A DNA stretch of 64,000 bases, from contig JAPYKE020000267.1 of assembly GCA_028554795.2 (NCBI GenBank), positions 496,001 through 560,000 on the forward strand, written 5' to 3'. This DNA comes from Sinohyriopsis cumingii. Its lineage: Eukaryota > Mollusca > Bivalvia > Unionida > Unionidae. Both the position numbers and the translations under genes were made by a program. The notes beneath the pieces were generated by a model. It was given only the letters and a program-made list of their open reading frames with translations, did no database searches and was not told where the DNA came from. Shown piece by piece: positions 13,816-25,611 of the stretch (the stretch's first letter is position 1; the number at the start of each line of letters is the position of its first letter).

Positions 13816-16642
13816 AGATATCGTAGGAATATGACTGAAAATATGCTAAGGCTACATTAAAAGTTCAGATCACACACACATCATAGTATATGTATGAGTA
13901 CCACGTAACCAAGAAATGTACCGTATAATGTCGACAGGGTTTGTAACTTTCTATGTTTGATTATATAAATCCCAAGGCAAGTGCACACATACCGTTACAA
14001 CGAACCATATTAGTGTATGTTACGTGGTTTAAGTTCAACTTGAAGGTTTTCATGCAGCCCAAATTCTTTACTTCGCTCACTCCAGGTTTCTCAGTACGGA
14101 AAGCAGAAATGATTGTGATGAAACTGTTTATTCATTTTGAAAACGGAGAATATTAATATTTGTACCATTATTTTCATACGTCACTAGTTTTTAATAAGTT
14201 GACATAACACCGTAGCAAGGGCGCTGTTGCAAGAATGTTTATATATGCATAGTATTGCTTCATGGGCTGATCACCAACAGTATTGGTATATTAAATTGCT
14301 TTATACCAACACTATAAAAGCCATGTTATTTTTAAAATACATACATGTAACTGACAAGATAAAATATAAATATATAGTAATTGTTGTGAAAAATTGCTGC
14401 AAATATTTAGGCTATTTTTCCGATTACAAAATGGAAATGATGCACTTTAATAAGGATATACTGATTTGATTATAAAAACTGTGGATCATTATGTAAAAGA
14501 AGACTGCGATATATGTAATCTTATACAAAGATGATGATATATTTTCTTTGGGGAGGCAGCAAAGTATGAAAATTGCAAATCATAAAGAAATACTAACTGT
14601 ACACGACCTCTCTTAAATGTTTCGTGCCGAGTCATACCAATAATGGTCGAGACTAATATGAACTTCTTCCTGACATGAGGCCAGTAGGTTCTGAAAGTCC
14701 TAATAACAATAATACGGGGGTTTATTATATTCTGCATCAAACTGATGAATTGTGCTAGTAAGTGATAACGAGATTTACACCTATAACAATTGTACGAGAC
14801 AGGTGAGGGGGAGAGCATACATTCAGATTCAGTTATTTTTTATTCCTACTTTTTGAACATCTGACATCATCAATATTCAATTGTTTACATGTAATATTTT
14901 GCATTGAAACAGTTTTAGATCACATATATTAACAAGTTCATGATCTCTCCTCCAAGAAGATCAAACTAATAGGACCAAAAGCAACACTGTTGTGTCCATA
15001 TGATACATCAGATCAGTACCATTTTTGCTTTGAAAAGATTAGACATCATACGTTTTTCCGCGAAGACCAGATGGCTATATAATTTTTCTATTATGGGGTA
15101 GAAAGCGATTTTCAAGATGCCTACCATGGTGGCCATACTGACCATTTGTCTTTAGGACCAAGACATTACAAGAAGTCTTTTGTTGAGAATCTCAAATTGG
15201 TGCGACTATCCACTCAGGAGTAGCAAGAACAATATTGTCAAGATAGATGGATGCTATGTTGGCAATGTAAAATGTGTGAGCGACATCATTTTCATTTAGA
15301 AACAATTAGACTACGTGTGGTAAACATTCATGGCAATCCGTAAGGTCGAGTCGTGCTAGCAGACAAGGCTTCTTTACAATATGTTATCTTCACATTTTTG
15401 TATGATACATCCAATGAGAATAGTTCACTTAAAGTGATCGTGCATGTGAATATCTAAACAATTTCATTCGATTGTATTGTAAAATACCACCGCGGAAACA
15501 AGGTATTACATGATAACAATATGACAAGTGCTAGGGATTCTCCTCCTCGTTGCTCTAATGTATGCACCAATCATTTTTGGGGTTAGGATGGGAACGGAGT
15601 TCCGTACAGTTGTACATTTCCCTTTACTTGTTCAGCTTTCCTTGATTAAAGGCATACTCTATTTCAGTTTGAAATACATTTTTAGACCAATGGTAGTAGG
15701 GGAACCCCATAATAATGTAAACTTCAGGTAGCTTTTCACTGCTTTCAAAAGATCCATTATTACAGTGGTATTTTGCAATATAAGCAAAACTGGTGGTAGT
15801 TTGCCCATGTCCATATCATACAGATGGAACAATGCAATGGTTTTGTTCTCTTAATATAAATGTGGGAAGTAGCCGATACTCTAGAAACAGCTTGCATATA
15901 AAAAACGCAACTTTAAAAATGGGTTTGTATACCTAATTTTTATTTGCTGGCCTTTATGAATATTTGCTACGTATTTCTAAATTGTGATATTGACCTTGGT
16001 CAGTAATTTAGCTTAATGCCTACCTGACAGAACTCTTAATTTTGATGTAAACAATATAATACATAACTAATATTTATCTATGATTTTTGATTATATATTA
16101 AGATCACTATTACTCGAGATAAACGTTTACTTGAGTTTGAATTTAGGACACTAGTGTTCTTCTTGGGTATTGCAAGTGTACTTGCTGCATTACATGTTCA
16201 TAACTGAAGTTTGAGTAAGTGACCTAACCTTGTTTAAAACTTAAAATATTTTACAAATAACCTTCAGCATGGTTCTGTTATTAAATTATGGGGCTTTTTA
16301 CAATAGGAGAAGGAACAAAACTTTTTTATTGCAGATCTTAACATCAGTTTTTGTGGAATCAATTTAGTTTTCATTTCAGTTAATATTTCAGAGGATTCAT
16401 TTCTTTAAATCATTCATTGGAATTTCAAGGTACTCTTTATTACTTCTTAGACTAAATCACTATTTTGGAATTTTGCTGAATTAAGTTAAGATGTTTTGGA
16501 TTATATCACCCCGATATATTAGCACATTCAAGGCTACTGACATATCAAGTACAATATTGCAATGTGTTTGCATCACTACTGGAATTCATTTGAAGACCAG
16601 AAAGACAATATAAGTTTCAGAAAGAGAGACTTGCAGAAAGAT

Positions 16643-16645
<3 letters not shown>
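13816..16645. other. no gene seen
   Basis: AT-rich DNA with short motif-free open frames. Nothing here was recognised as coding, RNA or a mobile element. Confidence 0.5.
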
Positions 16646-16677
<32 letters not shown>

Positions 16678-16737
16678 TGACAGAGTGATAGAGATGATAT
16701 GCCAATGGAGTGTGCGTGTGTGTGTGTGTGTGTGTGC
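16646..16737. repeat. (GA)n and (GT)n microsatellites
   Basis: A (GA)n run covers about 16646-16674 and a (GT)n run with CG interruptions covers about 16710-16737. Open frames crossing this area on both strands are translations of the dinucleotide runs. Confidence 0.95.
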
Positions 16738-16811
16738 GATTAGGACATGTATCATTATTTTGACAATTGTTTCAGTCATATCGCTACAATGTCTGCAGCG
16801 TAGCATTATAT

Positions 16812-17030
16812 AGTGATGTCTATCACTGGGGCATCATTCCGTTGTTCTACCACGACACATTATCCTAACTCCAAGATAACAAGAGCCAACATTAAACTCT
16901 GAATGCTGAGCACCTAGCGCGGAAGATATACCATTTGTATGCTTTTGGCATGACTCTTCCAGGGTTTGAACCAGCAACCTCCCCCATCCATGACGGACGC
17001 TCTAGCCACTATGCCACCGGATTGGTCGAT
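16812..17030 (-). mobile_element. tRNA-derived SINE (copy 2, reverse orientation)
   Basis: On the minus strand the head reads GGTGGCATAGTGGCTAGAGC, a good A-box region. The B box GGTTCAAACC follows (plus-strand positions 16963-16972). The body then shows GAGTCATGCCAAAAGCATA, CGCTAGGTG, AGGATAATGTG and CCCCAGTG, the same order as in the copy at 13571-13815. The head is better preserved here. Both ends are approximate. Confidence 0.8.
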
Positions 17031-18025
17031 AGGCAAATGTAAATGAAAAAGAAGATCAGAAATACAGAGAGAAAGGAAAAAGGCGAAATGCACTTTAGAT
17101 TAACAAAATAGAAGTGAAAAGCGACCTCCCTTTACAGGCACGCTTGTGTTTTTATGCTATCATACATAATAGGTTAGTATCAATGTTTAGAGAAGAGGAA
17201 GTAAATCAATATGGCCAAGAGAGCATTGAAATATATTTGTACAAAGTGTACTTATTGGCATAGCTAATAAAATCTACACTTCATTATCATTAAAGGAAGT
17301 GTTAAGTATGGTGTGGTTAAGGAACATATCTTAATGGGTGATGAAATGGTACCTGACGTATATCAACACAAGTTAGGATTTTCAAAATGGACACTGGATA
17401 GACTCATTTTGCAACAAGAAATTGCATGCGATTTCTGATTGCTGAAGATTGAAAAATAAGCACCATAATAAAGACAGTCTTTCCAAAGGCTTCTAATTTA
17501 AGAGGCCAGGGTCACATGTACTGAAAGCAATCAATTTGCTGGATGAAACAAATCTGTCTGATTTTATTATTGAGAATTATAAGCCATTAATGTTGAAAGG
17601 TTCTATATCACCTCTGGGTAATTCTACCAAACCTATCCTGACTAAAATATTAAGGCTCACATGAGCTTTTCAGAGTATTTTATTATCAGGTACATTGCCC
17701 GTATCTGAGAAACAATCTGGTCAGCGTGTTATTATTCAGGATGTAAAGTCAAGCTTTGTTTTTCCACTCCAGTGTAGCGAACGCATGACCATTTGATTAC
17801 ACAACGTAGTGATCCACCTACTGAGCTGCTATGGTCACATACCCAATACTGTTTGAAATCGAAGAATTAAAAATAAATAACAGTAGGAAGTTGAAAAGAA
17901 AAAGAAAAACATTAAATGGTTAAATTGCATTATAATTTGATTAAGCCAGATAAGCATGTATGAATATGATATAGGTTCAAACATTTGTAAAAAGAAGCAA
18001 AATTCAAACAGCATGTGATGAAACC

Positions 18026-18123
<98 letters not shown>

Positions 18124-18886
18124 TGAAGTACTCTTGATGTCAGAGACGACACTCTATTTTCTGAGGGAAATATTCAAATTTATATGTTTGAAACATGGTA
18201 ATACTTTCAATGCTTTTTCAATGAATGACAAAGATATAAGAACTACTTCACTGACAGGAAAAGTATTTGCTTAAAAAAATAAGAAAATATACAAATAAGT
18301 AAACTATAAATCTGAACACCAATTTAAACTTCCCTGCCCTTAATGCAAATTAATCAAATGATCAAAATAAAATCTAAGAGCACATTGTAAACACAAATAT
18401 AAAATGTACCCTATTTGTCGGCCAACAAGTCAATGTGAAGTTTAAGTCGAATTTGCACATTTTGTACAGTTTATATCCTTCATCCTTATATAAGTATATG
18501 CTGAGTATAATACAAAGCCAGAGCATTACCTCAATTTTGTCCTTTGTTCCACATAGCATCATTAATTTTCCATAAATTTGCAGATCAGCGCCATCAAATG
18601 TAACAAAAAATACCTAATTAGTTTTACACAAAATGTTTAAAACAAATTAGCTACTTTTAGCTATAGATGACCTGCAAATTGAATGAGTTACAGATAGGAT
18701 AAATTTAGCAATACTGTGTGAAACTTTAGCAAATTCCATTTCCAGGAATATTAATGGTATGTTTTTCATTTTATTTTTGTACATTACTAGCGGTCTAGCT
18801 GAAAGTTGTGAAAGAGAAAACAATAATAAACTAAACAGTAAAAGTATAAAACAATACATACCATAATCATTCAGTTTCACATTTTA
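17031..18886. other. no gene seen; contains (AT)n tract 18027-18122
   Basis: Apart from a 96-bp TA dinucleotide tract at 18027-18122 I see nothing recognisable. The minus-strand open frame over the tract is repetitive Tyr-Ile from the microsatellite. Confidence 0.6.
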
Positions 18887-19204
18887 ACAAACGTCTGACT
18901 TAATATCATACTTTTAAGGAACGCCAAATCAATTTCCCACGGTGACGCTCGATGTGGCCCTGGTCGCGGCGCTTAATATGCAAGAACAACGCCCTAAATT
19001 GAATACTACCTTCTCCTTTGCTAACTGAAAATAAGTTATAATAAATACAGAATGTCAGTTACTTTAAAGCAATGAGACGACATCATTCCATTCAGCGTGA
19101 TCTCACTTGAATATTAAGCGGGCGCGATCAGGGCCATGTTGAGCGGTTGCGTGCGAAATGGATTTGGCATTCCTTAAAGGTATAATATTAAGTCAAACTT
19201 TTGA
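18887..19204. mobile_element. MITE with about 87-bp terminal inverted repeats
   Basis: The left end (from 18887) contains GACTTAATAT, TTTTAAGGAACGCCAAATC, GTGGCCCTGGTCGC and GCTTAATAT. The reverse complement of the right end (ending 19204) contains the same blocks in the same order with scattered substitutions. The element is about 318 bp and has no coding capacity, so it is a non-autonomous inverted-repeat element. It is flanked by TA at 18885-18886 and 19205-19206, compatible with a TA target duplication as in Tc1/mariner-type elements. The superfamily is not certain because the outermost base of the two arms differs. Confidence 0.8.
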
Positions 19205-19206
19205 TA

Positions 19207-21190
19207 ATGATACACATTCGAATGCCTGAGTTAATTATCGGTACCAAATATATTAAGCTACGCAAAGCGTAGCTTGAAATATCAGTGTTTACTCTTAAAT
19301 AGGTTGCGCGAGCAAGGAGAGAAGTGTTCTCCTTTGTAGTTATTATATAGTATATGTATCACAAGTCAAGGGTAAGCAACGATGCGAGCCCCTGTGTTTT
19401 GAATCAGTAAAGTTTTCATCAAAGTCCTTATTAACTATTTATATGAGGCAAACCAAATTCTGCACCAAACAGTCAGCTGCTAAACATGTGTTGGTAATGT
19501 GACAGACAGTGGACACCTACATCAGTAACACTGTTCAGAATACTGTAATGAAACCTCAAGTTCCATGAGGAGCTGCTGTAACCGATTTTCTTAGGCTGTT
19601 CTTGCTTATTGTGAATACCTTTATAATACATTTCATAGCTGGGTCAGTATATTTTACATTTGTATTAAGCAATACAATCCACGTATACATATATATAAAG
19701 AGACAGAGATTCAGGAAAAAAGAGACAGGACAGAGACAGAAATATGCAAATAGTCGTGCTGATAATCTTTGTTCGAATTTTTAACATTTGTATGCGGGAA
19801 ATGCCTCCCTTCGCATTGTTCGAAAGCTAAATCATAGAAATAAAAAAAAAATCGAATGATTGCTATGAAATATGAATGGTAGCCGTGAAAATATACATAC
19901 CAACACCGGACTATTCAATGCTTTTAATTACATTTTGTTTGTGTCATCATGGTCGTGATTATGTGTGCTATTATTACAATAAGATGCATAATATAGTCTA
20001 TCACGCATATAGGCAATTTTATTTCAAATGAAGCAACCATATGTTCGAAACTTAATGTTCTAAGTGTTTTACTACTTATATAAAATATGTGTGCAAGCCA
20101 ATTTTGTTCTGATATAAGATAATGTATAAAGTATTGATAATATATGCATATATGATCTGTTGCAAGCATTTATGTGCTGTTACTATTATTAAAGTTGAAA
20201 TGAACTTCCAACACATCACCTCTTTCTCAAAAAGTTCTCTTATTTCTGTCTTTGTCAGCAGCAAATTATAAATAAATTACATACATTAGCTAAATGGAAT
20301 ATAATGTACTTCTGAATTAATTTCTCCCAAACGACAGTGACTGTTTGCATTTCTGGAGATTTGGATGACAAAAGTGCATGTTCATACATATAAGTATCAT
20401 TCGGCGTATATGCCTAGTGAAGTATATCCAGCTTTATGCCAGTTATTTTTAATACACGCATGTGCAAATTTGTTGCTTTAATAATTTTTGTGCAAAAATT
20501 TCGGGTACCTTCAGTACGACCAAAAATACAATAGCAGGCACAATCAACACATGCACGTAAAAGTATACAAAACATCGCAGACTGTGCTTATTCTACCCGG
20601 ATAACACCGTTTAACGAATTGTCTAATATATTCAGTAAAGACTATTAGTGAATAGTCCCCCCCCTCTCTCTCTCAGTTTGCACCGAAATAAAAAAAAACA
20701 TCCAATTCTAAAATCGCAAATACGACTGGGGTAGGCAGGACGGGCCATCTTCGAAATATATAACCTAAAATCATATGCAACAAAGGAAATATACCTGTAA
20801 TCCGTAAGTTCGCGGATCGCGATAAGAGAATACAATATGTCCAGGGCTATTCAGAGATCATTTGAAGCCTTCGGAGATCTTACACGGTCTTGAAAATTTG
20901 CAAATGGAGAGATATGCTTCGTGTGCAAGCAGAGCTGCACGATGATGAACTGAACGTGGTATCAAACATGGTAAAAACCAAAACACGTCGTTAGGTTCAT
21001 CAGTCTACCCATATTCCCATATCGTTTAGTTTCAACAAGCCATGATAATCCGGTGACAATAAGTGTTACGAAAGTGATGCATTGCAAATCTAATGTATGA
21101 ACAACCCTAATACCACGTTGATAATCATTACGCTGGCAATGCCTTGAATGTTCCTTGTCAATTGATCGCCAACAAGCATTTTGCGGCATT
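19207..21190. other. no gene seen
   Basis: AT-rich DNA with a short CT-rich patch near 20658-20676. No exon-like or transposon-like open frame was recognised. Confidence 0.5.
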
Positions 21191-21199
21191 TTCATTATT

Positions 21200-22292
21200 T
21201 GTTAATGACTATGGTATCTTTGACAGAGTGTGGCACGAGGCATTGTGGGTCACAGTGAAGTATAACATGGGTCAAAAGTTAACCAATACCATCAAGCAAC
21301 TGTACGCCAAGGCTACCAGTGCAGTAATTGCCCAAGGTGCTGTGGGGGAACCAGTCCCCCACAGTCCAGTCAACAGTGGGAGTGCGTTTAGGCTGTCTCC
21401 TGTCGCCCACGCTTTTCAAAATCTACTTAGAGCGCATCATGAGCGAAGGCCTGGAAAACCACTGTGGGACAGTCAGCATTGGAGGGCGTAACATCACCAA
21501 CCTCCGCTTTGCAGACGACATTGATGGGCTGGCAGGCATTGAAGACGAGCTAGCCTCCTTAGCGAAGAACCTGGATGAAACATCTTCCAGATTTGACATG
21601 GAGATAAGCACAGAGAAGACAAAACTGATGACAAATAGTGGCAAACAGATCTCAGCCAAGATTAAAGTCAGAGGACATGAACTGGAAACAGTGAGCCAGT
21701 TCAAATATCTTGGTTCCATAATCACTGAAGAGGGATCAAGAGCAGAAATTTTGTCAAGAGCAGCACAAACAATGGCAGCTATATCAAAGATAAGACCCGT
21801 CTGGAGAGACAAGAATATCTGTCTGAAAACAAAAATCAGACTATTGCGAGCTCTAGTCATCTCAGTCTTTTTGTACTCATGTGAGGCATGTATCTGACAG
21901 CAGAATTACAACGAAGAATCCAGTCACTTGAAATGAGATGCTGCAGAACCATCCTTGGCATCTCTTACATGGACCACATCACAAATGAAGAAGTGCGTAA
22001 CACCATCAGGCGCGAAGTAGGCCAATATGAGGACCTCCTCACCACCATCAAAAAGACAAAGCTGAAATGGTATGGCCATGTCACTAGATCCAACAGTCTA
22101 TCCACAACAGTCCTGAAGGGCAGCGTCCAGGGTGGCAGAAGGAGAGGTAGACAGATAAAAAAGTGGACTGAAAACATCACAAAATGGACCAGGAAAAGTT
22201 TTGCGGAGACACAGGCATTGGCACAAGAAACTCAACAAGTGGAGGGAACTGGTCAGATGTTCAGCAGCACAGTGCTTCAACGACCACACTAG
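21200..22292 (+). pseudogene. reverse transcriptase fragment, two frameshifts
   Basis: The coding remnant spans three open segments. The first (to about 21345) holds FVNDYGIFDRVWHEALW, corresponding to RT motif A with its catalytic Asp. The second (about 21350-21893) holds GVRLGCLLSPTLFKIYL (motif B region), NLRFADDIDGLAG (the FADD form of the catalytic box) and FKYLGSIITEEGS (the later conserved YLG block). The third (about 21888-22292) holds LQRRIQSLEMRCCRTILG and WYGHVTRS, the usual C-terminal region. Frameshifts lie between 21340 and 21380 and near 21893, where CEA should continue into a W-T-L-T-like sequence. The catalytic aspartates remain but the frame does not, so it is not functional. 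Confidence 0.9.
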
Positions 22293-22323
22293 ATCACGAG
22301 ACTGATGATGATGATGATGATGG
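21200..22323 (+). mobile_element. 5'-truncated RTE-like non-LTR retrotransposon
   Basis: This is the 3' part of a LINE. It starts within the reverse-transcriptase domain and ends in a short (GAT)n tail at about 22301-22323. The endonuclease domain is missing, as expected from 5'-truncated insertion by target-primed reverse transcription. The protein resembles endonuclease/reverse-transcriptase proteins of the RTE-like group widespread in invertebrates; the clade is a judgement from memory. The exact 5' boundary and target-site duplication were not determined. Confidence 0.85.
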
Positions 22324-23064
22324 TATCCCCAAGGGAGGAACCTTTCCAATATAATGACGGCACAGATTTCTCCGCAAATGAGGTGTCCTCAAAAGACTAG
22401 CTAACACGTGATATATATATATATGCGTTTGTAACTACCCCTTGATTGAGGAAGACGGAGTGGCCTTGACTTTATCTTATCCAGTCCTTTATTCAACCAC
22501 ACCAACGTCGAATCTTATGGCCCTACAACTACAAAGTAGTCGCATGCTAATCACTCGTGGAGCGCAGTTCCTATCTTTTAACAATGCACCTCTTCAAGCG
22601 TCATCAACAGTCGCATTATTTTTCCTTCAGCATTCCGTGCTTGGATCGATAATATACATCTGCATCTCCAATATAGTGAGCGTGTTTTTCCCCCTTGTTT
22701 TACGCAGTCGTGAGGTGAATCACACTCATACCTATCACGAATCCAACATTCACCAAAGAAGGCATATGGTAGGCTTTACATTTTCAACAGCAGCGGTTAT
22801 TAAAGGTCAGGGTCATATGTCAAGCAGAATAGTAAACAATGTTGTATTATTAAAATATCGATGAAAACAATATATCACTGGCATGACCCGCAATGACTAT
22901 CTCCCTATATTACTGTATTACGAATCGACGATGCTTAGCTTGCGAGGACCGGGCTATGTATTATATTGCAATTAAGTGGCCAATGTAAGAAATCTTGGAT
23001 CTACATTAAAGTGAATGTGTTGTCTCTGAAATATGCTAATCAAATTACAAAACGTTTGTAAATT
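22324..23064. other. no recognised gene
   Basis: The longest open frame (about 22442-22864, + strand, up to 140 residues) has no motif I recognise and no family-like composition. It directly follows the LINE tail. I do not call it a gene. Confidence 0.4.
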
Positions 23065-23230
23065 GGAATTATACTGAACAAATAATCCCGCTTGGGTATT
23101 TATCAATGTGTAAATTGTACCTAATCACTCACAAAATTGACATAAAGTCCTTCTAACCCTTTGTGGGTGATTAGGTAAAATGTACACATCAGTAAATACC
23201 CATCCATGATCATTTAGTCCTATTTTAACT
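23065..23230. repeat. foldback element with 42-bp arms
   Basis: Arms 23094-23135 and 23160-23201 are inverted complements matching at 36 of 42 counted positions, with a 24-nt loop. Both contain TACCTAATCAC and GGGTATTTA. Weaker complementarity continues outward for about 25-30 bp on each side. There is no coding capacity. It lies some 240 bp left of the CACTGG transposon and outside its terminus. It is probably a small foldback or MITE; a structured-RNA precursor is an alternative without evidence. Confidence 0.75.
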
Positions 23231-23686
23231 GATTGTCAGCAAAATATATCTTTTTTTAATGCACACACCTGTAAGCGTTTTAATTAATCAACTTTGTATT
23301 TATATATGAACCCACAATGCTTGTATATATACATGCATGATGACTTTTCTATTTATCACCATCCTTATACACATTTACAAAGTTCGACAGTTGTGGCCAA
23401 TATTTGGTAAAGAATCTATATGATTTTCTTTACATACGTTGTTTTTAAGTATATAGTCTTCTTAAATAACACTGGATAACAAATTTTTACAAAAGTCATG
23501 TTACTGAAATAAAATTAGTCAATTCTTATCAATTTTTATGTGCTGAACACGAATATGACAGTCAAATTGCAAAATTTGCTCTAGTTTTTTTGTAATCTGC
23601 AAGAAATTAATGTTTACATAACGAAATGCATTCCAATAGTAAAAGGTCAACTGTAATAGCCTACCTATAAAAAATCAAGTCATTGA

Positions 23687-25377
23687 CTACATCTTAGATT
23701 TCTTCGCCTGTCTCTTGTACAGCTGTTCGGGAGCATCTCTGAGGAGTGTCCAGCAGTAGTCAGCCAGCATTGTAGTGGACCATTTTCCCTGGTATCTTTG
23801 TTCCATTGTTGCGATATCTTGATGAAAACGTTCGCCGTGTTCATCACTAACAATACCACAGTTGCTAGGAAAGAAATCCAAATGGGAATGAAGGAAGTGA
23901 ATCTTTAGAGACATATTGCAGCCAAGTTTCTTATACTTCATCAACATGTCTTCTACTAGTTCCTTATAGTTTTCTGCCCTAACATTTCCGAGGAAGTTTG
24001 TAGAAACTAGGCGAAAAGCATTCCATGCTTGTTTCGCGTCACCTTCCAGCAAGTTGTTGAACCGGTCATCTTTGAAAAGCTCTCGAATCTGAGGACCCAC
24101 AAAAACTCCCTCTTTAATCTTTGCTTCGCTGAGTCGAGGGAATTTTTCATGCAGGTATCGGAATGCTGGCAAAGTCCGGTCAATGGCTTTCACGAAGTTC
24201 TTCATTAAACCTAGTTTGATGTGAAGGGGTGGTAGCAAGATTTTCTGAGCCTCAACCAGAGCTGGGTGTTGGATATTCTTCTCTCCAATGGCTACATTCT
24301 GCCTGTGAGTCCATTCCTTCCTCATGTAGTGCATTTCCCTTGCTCGGCTATCCCACTCGCATAAGAAACACATGTATTTTGTATATCCTTGCTGCAGTCC
24401 CATTAAAAGGGCAACTACCTTCAAATCACCACAGAGGTGCCAGCTGTACTTGTTATACTCAATGGAATTCAGTAGCTGCCTTAAGTTATCGTATGTCTCT
24501 TTCATGTGGACAGCATACGCTACTGGAATAGATGGAAGAATGTTTCCATTGTGCAAAAGCACAGCCTTGAGACTCAGTTTCGAAGAGTCCACAAATAGTC
24601 TCCATTCTTGTGGGTCATGAGTGATTTTTAAAGCATTCATGAGGCCCTCAATATCGGAACAGAATATCAGGTTACTTTCCTTTCTGAAGAAAGGCTCCAA
24701 TTGCTGGTGGCGCTTTCGATATGCAGTAATTGTGACATCTTCTTCTAGAAGATTCCATTGTTGGAGTCTTGATCCTAGCAATTCTGCCTTGTTCTTTGAT
24801 AAGTCCAAATCACGAATCAGGTCATTTAGTTCTTCCTGTGTTATTCTGTGTGGGGTTGATGATGCACCACAGTGAAAATCTGGATCACTGCATGCTGATG
24901 GACCAGGAGAAGAACAGGTCGACTCACCTTTGTCTTCGTCAGATGAATCAAGAGAATATTCTGCTGGAGGTTCTGGAATAGGAAGTCCCTCACCATGTGG
25001 AACTGGTCTCAATGCAGACGGAATGTTTGGGTAGACTATTCTCGACTTCTTTCGCTTTGTTATTCCGCCGGAAAGAGGAGGAACCAAGCAGAAGTAACAG
25101 TCATTTAGGTGGTTGCTTGGCTCTCTCCACACCATTGGGACTGCAAACGGCATTGATGACCTTTTGCAATTCAACCACTGTGAAAGCTGTGTTGTACATG
25201 TAGCACAGCATATATATGCGGAGCCCAAGGCTTGTCTTGGTCACCAACCTTGCATCCGAAGTAAAGATGATATGCCTTCTTCACTTGAGAATTGATACTT
25301 TTCTTCTGGTTGGCAAATGTCACTTCCCCACAAATATAGCAAAAATTGTCCGCGGTATTAACACACTTTCGAGGCAT
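23687..25377 (-). pseudogene. CMC-like transposase, single 2-bp frameshift
   Basis: The protein starts at 25377 (MPRKCVNTADNFCYICGEV) and ends with TAG at 23687-23689, about 562 residues if the frame is continuous. The first 55 residues have Cys-rich, zinc-binding-like spacing (C-x7-C-x2-C, then YFGC and a CC-x2-C after the break). At about 25208-25216 the run CATATATATGC carries one extra AT relative to the expected frame, so the upstream reading ends 13 codons later. The downstream 513-codon frame (from 25228) is intact. Residue numbers below refer to that frame: D214 (LFVDSSKL), D268 (HLCGDLKVV), C287 and C290 (CFLC), H336 (PPLHIKLG) and E466 (HGERFHQD). D, D-C2C, H and E in this order match the CMC transposase pattern. 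An acidic, Ser-rich linker lies at about 92-120. The frame is otherwise undamaged, so loss is recent or is an assembly or read error in a dinucleotide run. Confidence 0.85.
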
Positions 25378-25490
25378 TACTGTTCTTTATTGTACGTAAA
25401 TGGATAAAATAATAAGTTTTATGTAACAGTAGCTTGAACTGTCTCGCACAACGTCTAAAATATTTTAAATGCTGAACCTATCTGATTGGG

Positions 25491-25499
25491 CTTTATATA
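25491..25499 (-). promoter_or_regulatory. TATA box of the transposase gene
   Basis: On the minus strand the sequence reads CTATATAAAGC, a good TATAWAAR match, about 115 bp upstream of the transposase ATG at 25377. Nothing confirms the transcription start. The position inside the transposon and the strand fit a promoter for its only gene. Confidence 0.55.
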
Positions 25500-25611
25500 G
25501 TACACTGCTTACGTCAGCTTCAGCAGCCGCCTGGCATTAGTATAATAGGCCTACACATGTATAGTACACTGCTGACGTCAACTTACTTCAGCAGCCGCAT
25601 GGCATTAGTAT
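25496..25611. repeat. direct repeat with CRE-like sites upstream of the transposase
   Basis: Two copies of about 50 bp, starting at 25496 and 25560 (offset 64 bp), share TATAGTACACTGCT, ACGTCA and TTCAGCAGCCGC then TGGCATTAGTAT. The second contains the full palindrome TGACGTCA (consensus CREB/ATF site); the first has TTACGTCA. They lie immediately upstream of the TATA box with respect to the minus-strand gene. A short hairpin (TTGCATCA/TGATGCAA) follows at about 25615-25636. Confidence 0.75.

Noticed and set aside
21423-21860. 145-codon minus-strand open frame
   Set aside because: It is the antisense shadow of the reverse-transcriptase fragment, which has clear motifs on the + strand.
22442-22864. 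140-codon open frame on the + strand after the LINE tail
   Set aside because: No motif, no splice context and no relation to the LINE frame. Length alone is not enough in AT-rich repetitive DNA.
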